A stretch of 64,000 nt of DNA from Leptotrichia wadei (GTDB lineage Bacteria > Fusobacteriota > Fusobacteriia > Fusobacteriales > Leptotrichiaceae): NCBI RefSeq assembly GCF_007990545.2, contig NZ_AP019829.2, positions 1,984,001 to 2,048,000 on the forward strand, written 5' to 3'. Numbering within the stretch: the stretch's first letter is position 1; the number at the start of each line of letters is the position of its first letter. Positions 37,708-46,400 of this stretch are shown here, one piece after another. The notes below the pieces were generated by a model, which was given only the letters and a program-made list of their open reading frames with translations, had not been told where the DNA came from and did not search any database. The position numbers and the translations under genes were made by a program.

Positions 37708-38634
37708 TTATAAATATGCAACATATTTCATAAAATAATACACAATCGGCAATACAAATAACGCACTGTCAAATCTGTCCAAAAATCCACCATGTCCTAA
37801 AAGTAAATTCCCAGAATCCTTAACTTCCAATTCTCTTTTTATCTTAGATTCCACCAAATCTCCCAGTTCGGCAAAGATTCCTATTGCAAGTGCAAGGATA
37901 AAGGCTTTTAATCCTCCAATGGCAACATAATCGTAATTTACAGAACAGTTTTTTGATAAAAATGAAATTCCGCAGACAAAATTTGCTATGAATAAATATA
38001 TTTTGTCAAAAGATAAAATTACTAAAAATACCCCTAAAATTCCTGCAATTGCACCTTCAATTGATTTTTTTGGACTAATTTTTGGAGCAAGTCTGTGTCT
38101 AAATATTTTCCCGCCGATTGCCATTCCGACAAGATAAGCAGAAATATCACATGCCCAAATTAACATAAATGTCATTACAACTAAAATTTTTCCATTTGGA
38201 AATTCATATTTTATTAGTAAAATATGTGAGAATAAATATGAAACATAAATTATTCCAAATAAAGTATAGGAAATTTCTGCCATTGCATTGTGAATTTTTA
38301 CTTTAAAAACTTGCCTTAAAGACAGAAGAATTATTGCAAATACGATAAATCCTCCCATATCAAAGTTAATTTGCTTAAAAAGTTCAAATTTAAAATATGA
38401 AAAAATATTTTTTGAATTTTCCTGAAAATATATCGCAACAGGCAAAAACAGCCCAAGTCCCATTCCAATCCTGCTTGCTACTTCAAATCCCTTGTCCTTT
38501 AGCATTTTGTAAAATTCAAAAAGCGATATTCCAATTATTACAAGAGTAAACACCAAAAACATCAGATTCCCTTTTAAAAATATCCATAAAAGGAAAGGTA
38601 CAAACAACAAAATAATAAATAATCTACTTAACAT
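37708..38634 (-). CDS. cdsA: Phosphatidate cytidylyltransferase
   Basis: Makes CDP-diacylglycerol for phospholipid synthesis; 308 aa, with about eight membrane helices. The C-terminal family signature is present: SPKKSIEGAIAGILG near 190, then GDLVESKIKRELEVKDSGN and GHGGFLDRFDS near 282. Its start overlaps the end of uppS by 11 nt, so the two are translationally coupled, an order common in bacteria. Confidence 0.94.
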   Translation of the reverse strand: MLSRLFIILLFVPFLLWIFLKGNLMFLVFTLVIIGISLFEFYKMLKDKGFEVASRIGMGLGLFLPVAIYFQENSKNIFSYFKFELFKQINFDMGGFIVFAIILLSLRQVFKVKIHNAMAEISYTLFGIIYVSYLFSHILLIKYEFPNGKILVVMTFMLIWACDISAYLVGMAIGGKIFRHRLAPKISPKKSIEGAIAGILGVFLVILSFDKIYLFIANFVCGISFLSKNCSVNYDYVAIGGLKAFILALAIGIFAELGDLVESKIKRELEVKDSGNLLLGHGGFLDRFDSALFVLPIVYYFMKYVAYL

Positions 38635-39340
38635 TCAGCCCTCCGTATCTTCTATCCCTTTTATTAAAGGATAAAATCGCTTTATCTAATTCATTTTCAT
38701 CAAAATCAGGCCAGAAAACATCTGTTATATAAAACTCCGAATAGGCAATTTCCCAAAGCAAAAAATTGCTTATCCTAAATTCTCCACTCGTTCTGATTAC
38801 AAGTTCTGGATCTGGGATTTCTGGTCGGTACATATATTTTGAAAACTCTTCTTCTGTAACTTTTTCGATTTTTTTTGTTTCATTTTCACTCAAAATTTTA
38901 TTTACCGCACTTACAATTTCCCTTCTTCCGCCATAATTAAAAGCAATATTAAAAGTTATTTTACTACAATCTTCCAAAAATTTTTGTGTATCTTCAATTT
39001 TTTTTAGAAGTTTTGGAGAAATATTTTCCTTTTCCCCTGTCACAACTAACTTTACACCTTGCTTTTTCAGATTTTTTTTCTCTTTATCTAAATATTTTCC
39101 AAATAAATCCATAAGACCATTTACTTCCTTTTGCGGACGCTTCCAGTTCTCAGTTGAAAAAGCGTAAACAGTCAAATATTTGACTCCAATTTCTCCAGCA
39201 TATCTTAAAATTTTCTCAAGGCTAGCTGCTCCAGCTCTATGCCCTTCTAACCGAATTTTTCCACGTTCCTTAGCCCATCTGCCATTTCCATCCATAATAA
39301 TCGCGATATGCTTAGGAATTGCTAATTTATCTCTATCCAT
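38624..39340 (-). CDS. uppS: Undecaprenyl diphosphate synthase
   Basis: Makes the C55 lipid carrier for peptidoglycan and lipopolysaccharide; 238 aa. HIAIIMDGNGRWAKERG carries the catalytic Asp and diphosphate-binding Arg. GHRAGAASLEKIL, VYAFSTENWKRP and FNIAFNYGGRREIV follow, and the closing motif is RRYGGL. First gene of the uppS-cdsA pair. Confidence 0.96.
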   Translation of the reverse strand: MDRDKLAIPKHIAIIMDGNGRWAKERGKIRLEGHRAGAASLEKILRYAGEIGVKYLTVYAFSTENWKRPQKEVNGLMDLFGKYLDKEKKNLKKQGVKLVVTGEKENISPKLLKKIEDTQKFLEDCSKITFNIAFNYGGRREIVSAVNKILSENETKKIEKVTEEEFSKYMYRPEIPDPELVIRTSGEFRISNFLLWEIAYSEFYITDVFWPDFDENELDKAILSFNKRDRRYGGLNVK

Positions 39341-39457
39341 ATTATTCCTTTCAAGAATAAAATATTATTGCTATAATTATAACAGGCAAATCATTATTTT
39401 TCAAGGTGTTTGTAAAATTATTACATAAAAATATACTTTTAAATTTATAATATTGTT

Positions 39458-39540
39458 TAACAAATTGAAATGTTTAATTTAGAGAGAAACCCATTTTTTA
39501 TTTATTATATAATATTTTGGGTTTTCTCTTTTTTATTTTT
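39458..39540. terminator. Terminator module (repeat type AAATTGAAATGT + hairpin)
   Basis: AAATTGAAATGTTTAATTTAG followed by the hairpin AGAGAAACCC / GGGTTTTCTCT (39483-39529). The run of T favours the plus direction, yet the gene that ends here is on the minus strand. The same module, including the leader sequence, occurs at 50154-50220. Confidence 0.6.
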
Positions 39541-39564
39541 GAATTGATAAATGAATTTAATTTA

Positions 39565-40323
39565 TTAAATCGAATAAATATCTATCTCGTTATCATAATA
39601 TCTTCTCAGGAAGTTTTGTAATCTTTTACTTCCAGAACTTTTAAAAATTTCTTCAGGCACTCCTTCTTCTATGATTTTTCCTGAATCCATAAATACAATA
39701 TAATCAGAAATTTCCCTTGCAAACTGCATTTCATGGGTAACAATTATCATTGTCATATTTTCTTTTACCATATCTTTTATAACTTTCAGAACTTCTCCTA
39801 TAAGTTCAGGATCAAGTGCCGAAGTTGGTTCATCAAGCAAAATTACCTCTGGACTCATCGCAACCGCCCTTGCGATTCCCACTCTTTGCTGCTGCCCCCC
39901 AGAAAGCTGATTTGGGTAAAATTCGGCTTTATCTTTTAATCCTACTTTTTCAAGCATTTTCAATCCAATTTCTATTGCTTCGTTCTTATTCATTTTTTTT
40001 ACAATCAAAAGACCTTCAATTACATTTTCCAAAGCAGTTTTGTTTTTGAATAAATTATAATTCTGAAAAACCATTGTCGTATTTTTTCTAAGCCTATTTA
40101 TATCTTTTTTATTTATTTTACTCAAGTCAAATGTTTCGTTTCCAAAAGTTATTGTTCCCGATGAAGCTGTTTCAAGAAAATTAAGGCTTCGTAAAAATGT
40201 TGATTTTCCCGACCCACTCGGTCCTATGATGCTTATTACCTGTCCTTTTTCTATTTTAAAGTTTATTCCTTTCAAAACTTCATTTTTTCCAAAAGACAAT
40301 TTTAGATTTTCAACCTTTATCAT
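39565..40323 (-). CDS. Amino-acid ABC transporter ATP-binding protein
   Basis: ATPase of about 252 aa in the GlnQ/ArtP family. Walker A GPSGSGKST near 32, signature LSGGQQQRVGIARAV near 133, Walker B VILLDEPTSALDP near 157. It resembles the 1148-1930 product but keeps the consensus DEP. The frame opens at a GTG (40335) that lies inside the permease gene; the ATG at 40323, just past the permease stop, fits better. Last gene of this operon. Confidence 0.93.
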   Translation of the reverse strand: MIKVENLKLSFGKNEVLKGINFKIEKGQVISIIGPSGSGKSTFLRSLNFLETASSGTITFGNETFDLSKINKKDINRLRKNTTMVFQNYNLFKNKTALENVIEGLLIVKKMNKNEAIEIGLKMLEKVGLKDKAEFYPNQLSGGQQQRVGIARAVAMSPEVILLDEPTSALDPELIGEVLKVIKDMVKENMTMIIVTHEMQFAREISDYIVFMDSGKIIEEGVPEEIFKSSGSKRLQNFLRRYYDNEIDIYSI

Positions 40324-40324
40324 T

Positions 40325-41038
40325 TTACAGTCCACCTACTCTCAGTTTCTTTTCCACAATTCCCATGACTTTTTCCACAATTATACAAACAACCCAGTAA
40401 ATTCCTGAAACTACGATATATGCTTCAAAAATATCCAGTCCTGAAGCTGAAATTATTTTTGCCTTTCCAATCATTTCCACAATTGAAACTGAAAAAGCAA
40501 GTGAGGAATCCTTTATCAAACTTATAAAAGTATTTCCAAAATTAGGAAAAGTTATTATAATCGCCTGCGGAAGTACAATTCTTCTCATTGCCTGCCACTT
40601 TGTCATTCCAATAGACAATGCAGCTTCAACTTGCCCTTTATCCACCGACTGAATTGCCGCCCTGAATGTTTCCGACAGATAACCTGATACATTTAAAATA
40701 AATGCCACATAAACAAAGATAATCGCAGGAATATTATTCACATCTATATTAAATCCATACTTTAAATGTATATAATCTAATATTTTAGGCAATCCATAAT
40801 AGGCAAGGTAAATCTGAACTAAAAGAGGTGTCCCTCTTATAAAGGACACATAAATTGTAGCAAGCCTTGTCAGCACAGGAATTTTATTTATTCTCACAAG
40901 TGCGATAAAAAAACTAAGTATCAGCGAAAATATCATCGTAACAATCGCAATATTCAGAGTCATCGGCAATGCTTTCAGTATTTCTGGAATCGCTCTTACC
41001 ATAAATCCCCAGTTTAAAAAAGGTACATTATTATTCAT
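40325..41038 (-). CDS. Amino-acid ABC transporter permease
   Basis: A 237-aa permease of the HisM family. YVSFIRGTPLLVQIYLAYYG near 67 and the EAA loop VEAALSIGMTKWQAMRRIVL near 137 are clear. Only one permease gene is present, so it probably works as a homodimer. It is 21 nt downstream of the binding-protein gene and abuts the ATPase gene. Confidence 0.92.
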   Translation of the reverse strand: MNNNVPFLNWGFMVRAIPEILKALPMTLNIAIVTMIFSLILSFFIALVRINKIPVLTRLATIYVSFIRGTPLLVQIYLAYYGLPKILDYIHLKYGFNIDVNNIPAIIFVYVAFILNVSGYLSETFRAAIQSVDKGQVEAALSIGMTKWQAMRRIVLPQAIIITFPNFGNTFISLIKDSSLAFSVSIVEMIGKAKIISASGLDIFEAYIVVSGIYWVVCIIVEKVMGIVEKKLRVGGL

Positions 41039-41059
41039 TACTTTTCTCCTGTTTATAAA

Positions 41060-41851
41060 TTATTTCGTATAATCTCCGCCAAACCATTTTTCTGATATTT
41101 TGGCAAGCGTTCCATCAGCTTTCATTTCAGCTAGTGCTTTATTTATTTTATTTTTCAATTCTTCGCTATCTTTTCTAAATGTGAAATATACAGGCGTTTT
41201 CGTTACAGGCTCTCCTACAATCTCTACAAGATTTCCTCTTTGCTTTGTAAAATATCCTACTGTCAATCTGTCATTTAAAGTAGCGTCTGCCTTTCCTTGT
41301 GCAATTTCTTCTAGTGCAATTGAAACATTTCCATCAAAATAAGCATAATTTATTTCCTTGTTTTTGTCAAAATCAGTCAAAGTCTTGTTATAATTACTTC
41401 CTACTCCTGTCATAACTCTTTTACCTTTTAAGTCCTCAAGTGTCTTAATGTCAGTTCTTCCTTTTTTAACAATAATTTGAGCGGCTGATACTAAATAATC
41501 ATCAGAGAAAGTATATTTTTTCTCTCTTTCAGGATTTTTAGCAATTTCATTTGCAATAAAGTCAAATTTTTTCGATTCCAGTCCTAAAAACATACTATCC
41601 CAAGGCGTAGGCACAAACTCTATATCTAAATTTGCCCTTTTCCCAATTTCTTCAACAACTTCTACATCATATCCAGTTAATTTCCCACTTCCATCGGTAA
41701 ACGTAAACGGTGCATAAACTCCTTCTGTTCCAACTTTCACTTTTTGTTTTCCTTCACTACTCCCACTTTTACCATTTTCCTGTTTCCCTCCACAACTGAT
41801 AAGAAATAGTCCTATCAATAAAATTCCTGTTAATTTTAAAATATTTTTCAT
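41060..41851 (-). CDS. Amino-acid-binding lipoprotein of ABC transporter
   Basis: Type II binding protein of 263 aa (SBP family 3). Signal peptide with lipobox FLISC near residue 20, then a Ser/Gly linker. The ligand fold has GVYAPFTFTDGSGKLTGYDVE, then WDSMFLGLESKKFD, KGRTDIKTLEDLKGKRV and GVGSNY. AGGAGG precedes the ATG. It shares extensive identity with the 42209-42991 product, including the C-terminal LAKISEKWFGGDYTK, so one arose from a duplication. Confidence 0.93.
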   Translation of the reverse strand: MKNILKLTGILLIGLFLISCGGKQENGKSGSSEGKQKVKVGTEGVYAPFTFTDGSGKLTGYDVEVVEEIGKRANLDIEFVPTPWDSMFLGLESKKFDFIANEIAKNPEREKKYTFSDDYLVSAAQIIVKKGRTDIKTLEDLKGKRVMTGVGSNYNKTLTDFDKNKEINYAYFDGNVSIALEEIAQGKADATLNDRLTVGYFTKQRGNLVEIVGEPVTKTPVYFTFRKDSEELKNKINKALAEMKADGTLAKISEKWFGGDYTK

Positions 41852-41881
41852 GATTTTCCTCCTAAAATTTTTATATTTTTT

Positions 41882-42104
41882 ATTATTTTTTAGATATTTT
41901 GTTTAATAAATATTTTTTCATATTACTATATTTTTCCTTTTTTATTTTCGTAGGATTGCTCATTGCCGCAAATCCTACAACCTATGGCTAGTCTACGACA
42001 TTTTTTTACACTGACAAAAAACTCGCTATGCTCAGACAATTTTGCCAGTGCAAAAAAATGCTCCGACGGATTATTTATGCTGGACTTTATTTAAAAAATG
42101 AAAA
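41882..42104 (-). repeat. 223-bp structured repeat, copy 2 (inverted relative to copy 1)
   Basis: Reverse complement of copy 1 at 35893-36115, same length. Here it forms part of the leader of the 41060-41851 binding-protein gene; the element ends 30 bp before that start codon. Stem changes relative to copy 1 mostly keep pairing (CACTGGCAAAA with TTTTTTGTCAGTG). Confidence 0.85.
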
Positions 42105-42162
42105 TTATATTTTAATTATTTGAAAATATTAGGTTTATATCATTTATAAAAAAAGTTTGTAA

Positions 42163-42197
42163 TAAATTCGTTATTTAAATCGAGTTTAGTATAAATT
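42163..42197 (-). repeat. Short ATACTAAA / AACGAAT repeat
   Basis: On the minus strand, TTATACTAAACTCGATTT then AAATAACGAAT. It matches 36118-36150 closely. Confidence 0.55.
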
Positions 42198-42208
42198 TAA
42201 ATTTTTAA

Positions 42209-42991
42209 CTATTTCGTATAATCTCCGCCAAACCATTTTTCTGATATTTTAGCAAGAGTTCCATCGGCTCTCATCTCAGCAAGTGCTTTGTTCACTTCAT
42301 TTCTTAATTCTTCGCTATCTTTTCTAAATAAGAAAAATGTCGGTGTTGTACTCAAAGGCTCTCCTACCAGCTGAACCTTATCTCCTTGCTGTTTTTTATA
42401 GTAACTTACCACAAGTCTGTCGCTCAATGTTGCATCTGCCTTTCCTTGTGCTATTTCTACCAATGTCAATGTAATTCCACCGTCAAAATAATTAAGATCT
42501 ATCTTTTTAGCAGCTGTTTTATTATATTCCTCAACAGTTTTTGAATAATTGCTTCCAACTGCTGAAATTACTCTTTTACCTTCCAGATCCTTTAAAGTCT
42601 TTATGTTATTCTCTCCCTCTTTTACAATAATCTGAGCAGCTGAAACTAAATATTTATCAGAAAAAATATACTTTTCTTCTCTTTCCTTAGTTTTTTCAAT
42701 TTCATTGGCAATAATGTCATATCTTTTTGACTCTAGTCCCAGAAATATACTATCCCAAGGAACAGTTGTAAATTCAATATCTGCATTTATTCTTTTTCCA
42801 ACTTCCTGAATAACCTCAACATCATATCCTGTCAATTTCCCGCTACTTTCATCCTTAAATGAAAATGGGGCATAAACTCCATCTGTACCTACTTTTATAA
42901 CCCTTTTTTTTCCAGCGTTCGTTTTATTTCCACAGGATACTGCTAGAATCAGCATTAATAAGATTCCTAGCAATAATTTAATTTTTCTCAT
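42209..42991 (-). CDS. Amino-acid-binding lipoprotein, second paralogue
   Basis: SBP family 3 protein of 260 aa. Lipobox ILAVSC near residue 20; then GVYAPFSFKDESSGKLTGYD, WDSIFLGLESKRYD and a C-terminus shared with the neighbouring paralogue. GGAGG precedes the ATG. The gene has its own consensus promoter 250 bp upstream and a structured leader, so it is regulated apart from the transporter downstream. Its promoter is near-identical to that of the binding-protein-less transporter operon at 1-3.3 kb, which may therefore be its partner (inference). Confidence 0.92.
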   Translation of the reverse strand: MRKIKLLLGILLMLILAVSCGNKTNAGKKRVIKVGTDGVYAPFSFKDESSGKLTGYDVEVIQEVGKRINADIEFTTVPWDSIFLGLESKRYDIIANEIEKTKEREEKYIFSDKYLVSAAQIIVKEGENNIKTLKDLEGKRVISAVGSNYSKTVEEYNKTAAKKIDLNYFDGGITLTLVEIAQGKADATLSDRLVVSYYKKQQGDKVQLVGEPLSTTPTFFLFRKDSEELRNEVNKALAEMRADGTLAKISEKWFGGDYTK

Positions 42992-43024
42992 TCCAAGACC
43001 TCCAAAAATAAATATTCTTTAAAG

Positions 43025-43107
43025 AAAAAAGCTGAATAAGATTATCCAGCTTTCTAAGATGCAATCTTATTTTTTCAATTTATTCACTTTAAAATAAGCT
43101 TACATCT
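43025..43107 (-). promoter_or_regulatory. Putative transcription attenuator in the leader of the binding-protein gene
   Basis: On the minus strand, hairpin A is AGATGTAAGCTTATTTT (43107-43091) paired with AAAATAAGATTGCATCT (43073-43057). It is followed by an intrinsic terminator AAGCTG / CAGCTT with TTTTTT (43052-43025). AATAAGATT, in the 3' arm of hairpin A, can alternatively pair with AATCTTATT in the terminator loop. Alternative pairing with a terminator 34 nt before a start codon is typical of attenuators. No known riboswitch class was recognised. Confidence 0.55.
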
Positions 43108-43128
43108 AAAATTATTTTTTAATTAATT

Positions 43129-43200
43129 TTAAAATAAACTATACAAATTCATATACATTATCGTATCTAATTTTTGATTTTTTTTCGTAATATTTCTCAT
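43129..43200 (-). CDS. Possible leader peptide, 23 codons
   Basis: Reads MRNITKKNQKLD then TIMYMNLYSLF and stops. AAGGAG is 10 nt before the ATG, and the promoter -10 is about 45 nt upstream, so it would be the first ORF of the transcript. It is followed by the alternative hairpins at 43025-43107. No strong run of one amino acid is visible (three Met, three Lys, two Tyr), so a sensed amino acid cannot be named. Translation is unproven. Confidence 0.4.
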   Translation of the reverse strand: MRNITKKNQKLDTIMYMNLYSLF

Positions 43201-43225
43201 TTTTACAGTTCTCCTTCATAACTAC

Positions 43226-43293
43226 ATTTGTATATAAAAGTATTATACTATAAAAATTTTAATTTGTAAAGCTTTATTTTTGTATATACATAT
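43226..43293 (-). promoter_or_regulatory. Promoter/operator block shared with 3331-3398
   Basis: -35 TTTACA (43270-43265), 17-bp spacer, -10 TATAAT (43247-43242) on the minus strand, flanked by TATATACAAA motifs. It matches the block in front of the transporter operon at 1-3.3 kb at most positions. Confidence 0.75.
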
Positions 43294-43431
43294 ATTTTTT
43301 TAATAATGATTTTTTCTTATTTTATTTACTCTAACCATCACCATCCTATATGTATCCATAGGATACCAATTAAGTTGCCTAAAAGCACATGAAATCAAGC
43401 ACATTTAAGCAACCTGAAATAGAGTGGCATC
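43294..43431. other. Region downstream of the glycosidase gene
   Basis: On the minus strand it contains short inverted repeats GTTGC..GCAAC (about 43372-43412) and GTATCC-TAT-GGATAC (about 43350-43366), without a T run. They may end or stabilise the glycosidase mRNA. Confidence 0.4.
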
Positions 43432-46400
43432 CTATTTTTGATACAATCGAACATAATCAATCTCTGTAGTTTGAACTGGGAACGGAGAATGCTCAGAAGG
43501 TGGATTCAATGCCGGTTCCCATTCCACGTAGTCATTAATAATGAAATGCCATCTATCATTTTCAAATCCTTGTTTAACTAAAGCAGAAGGAATATTCAGC
43601 TTGCTAAAGTCTTCATCTGGCATAGTAGAAAGATAATTACCATATTGGTCATATCTAGTATTATCAACTACACTGATACGTTGAGCATCCTTAATACGGT
43701 AATGAACCACAGGAATCAACCTTCCATCCATATAATAACGTACTTTTGTTCCATCAAACTCAATTGCCCAAACGTGCCATTCATGTGTCAGTGACGTAGT
43801 ATGTCCACCAACAATATTTTCCAAACGGTGTGTAAAGCCACGCGGTGTCCATTCATGATTGACTTGACTGTAATAACAGCTGATATTAGTTGCAGGCCAT
43901 GCATAACTAGGAGTACTTGAAAACCATTCCAAAATTAATAATGAACCATAAGGAGCATTTCCACCAGGAACTTTGCAGGCAGGTGTATCCACATCGTTTC
44001 GCTGTTTCTGCATCCAAAGGGCCGTACGCATTCCTTGCAAGTGATTCCAATTCATTTTGGCACGTATTTCTGCACGGAACGGTTTAGAGGCATCTACAAT
44101 ATTGCCAGATTCTAGTCTACCACTTGAATACTGAGTAACTTTACCTGCAGGGCATACACCTGTAGTTGCATTTGCATCAGTTAAAGGATCGCCTTTTCTG
44201 TTAACACAATGACGTCGTGTAGTAAGTATTGCGTGATCACCATCTAAACTGATACTGCTTGGCAAATAAGTTAAATGGCTACCCAAATGATTGATAATTC
44301 TTTTACTTACCCAGTCAGAAGGAATATTTCTGCCTTTAAATTCCCAACATTTTACACTCTTCCATTGTCCCGAAGCATCAGTTGCACTATCACATCCATT
44401 TGTAAGTGGAGCTGGAGTAGGTGATGGTGCCGGATGATTATTATTAATGAATCTTCGGATTACATCCACTGCTTTTTTTTCAGTGCCGTCTGATTTCCAA
44501 ATTCCAAAATAATTTTCAGGATCTGCTGCATCCAGTATATCAGGACGTCCATTATGATCAGTATCAATGTTCGCATCAGGAACACCATCTCCATTTGTAT
44601 CAATATTTACGTCAAGCCATCCATCGCCATTACTGTCCCTATCTAATATTCCCGAAGTAATGTAAGGCTTTCTGTCTTTTGCCTGATAAAAAATAAGAGG
44701 CCCATATATATTTGATTTTTGATATTGATCTAAAATTTTACTTATCACATTAGCTTGTTTTGTTTCTTCAACACCAGGATAAGCAGCATCTATTCCTACT
44801 TCTGTTATCCATATTTTTTTATTTCCATCACCGTGTTCTGACATTATCTGATATAATGTTTTTTCTCCTCCTCCAGGTGCTACAACGTCGCCTATCATGT
44901 TTGCCCAGCCATTATCTCGAAAAGTTCTGGCATAAATTCCGTAAGGATGGTGTGATAAACCATCGAAATAGCCTTTTGCTCCAGCTCTGTACATTCTTTC
45001 TAAAAATTCCATAGGTCCAACATATCCTGTTGTACTATTACTAGCACCTACCGTCATTCCACCTGCCATAACATTTACATCATTATGAGCATCATGCGCT
45101 GCTGTATACGCTATTTTTAGTAAATCAGTATAATGTTCAGGATTCGGTCTAGGATTTTGAATAGTGTCATGCCAAAATTCTGGATTTCCTGGTTCATTCC
45201 AAAATTCATAGTCTATTACTCCCTTTGGAGCATATCTTTTTACTAATGCACTTACAAAATTTGAGAACTCATTATTATACTGTGGAAGTGGTGCAAACGA
45301 AGCAACCCAGATTTTTCTTGCATTTAACGCATTTTTTTCAGCAGCTGAAAGTTTGTCTGCTCCTGTTGCCCATTCGGGAGCACCGCTTATTTGCATTAAG
45401 ACTTTCAAGTTATATTTTTTGGCAAGAGCAACAGCATCATCTATATCCTGCCAGTCGTATCTTCCATTTTTTGAAGACTGGATTCTATGCCACGAAGCTG
45501 TAATTCTTACCCACTGAAATCCTGCCCCTGCTATTTTGGAATAAGAATCTTCGGCTTCTCTAAGATTACTTCTCCAAAATGGATTGACAGGCTGTATTCC
45601 AATTCCTTTCACATTATGAATTTTTGTATCATCTTTTTTTTGTTTTTTAGGATTATCATCTTTTCCACCATCATTTCTGCCATTTTGATGTCCAGGGTTT
45701 CCACCTTTTCCGCCACCTTTATGATGGCCAATTCCACCAGCAATCGCTCCGACAGCAGAAGCTCCTGCCACTCCGCCAATAATAGGCCCTACAGGAACTT
45801 TTCCTCCTATGTTGCCTCCTAATGATCCTATATTTACTTTTGGCTGCGCGATATTGCCAATAATATTGCTGTTTTTTTCTGTTGTATCTGTACAGTTTAA
45901 TATTACTGCATCATAATTTCCTAAATTATCTGAAAAAACTTTATTTCCATCAATAACTTTAACTATATTTGAACATTTTAAAAGCTTTTCAGCTGTATTT
46001 ACTGTTCCACTATTTATCGTTGTTTCCTTTTTTAGAAGATTTTCAGATGTACCTGAACACTTTAAAACTATGTTGTTTGTTACTGTATTTGAACATTTCA
46101 ACTGTACCGCATTGGCACTTTCAATTTGAGATAATTCATCTATTTTAATTATTCTAACTATATTTGAACATTTTAAAAGCTTTTCAGCTGTATTTACATC
46201 TTTTGTCAGTTCATCTTCCGTGCTTTCACTTGTATTTAAACATTTCAGCAATATATTTTGAGAACTTATTTTATTTGTTCCAATAATATTTTCACTGCCA
46301 GTTTCAGAATTTATACATTTTAAAAATATATTATTGCCGTTATTTTCAGTTATTCCAGTTCCTTGTGCATTTTCCCCTGCCATATTTGAACATTTTAACA

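Larger units (their letters stand above)
41852..42208. other. Intergenic region between two binding-protein genes
   Basis: Occupied mainly by copy 2 of the 223-bp repeat (41882-42104) and one ATACTAAA-type repeat (42163-42197). No gene is seen, and no terminator for the upstream binding-protein gene is obvious. The repeat lies between the two paralogous binding-protein genes. Confidence 0.7.
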
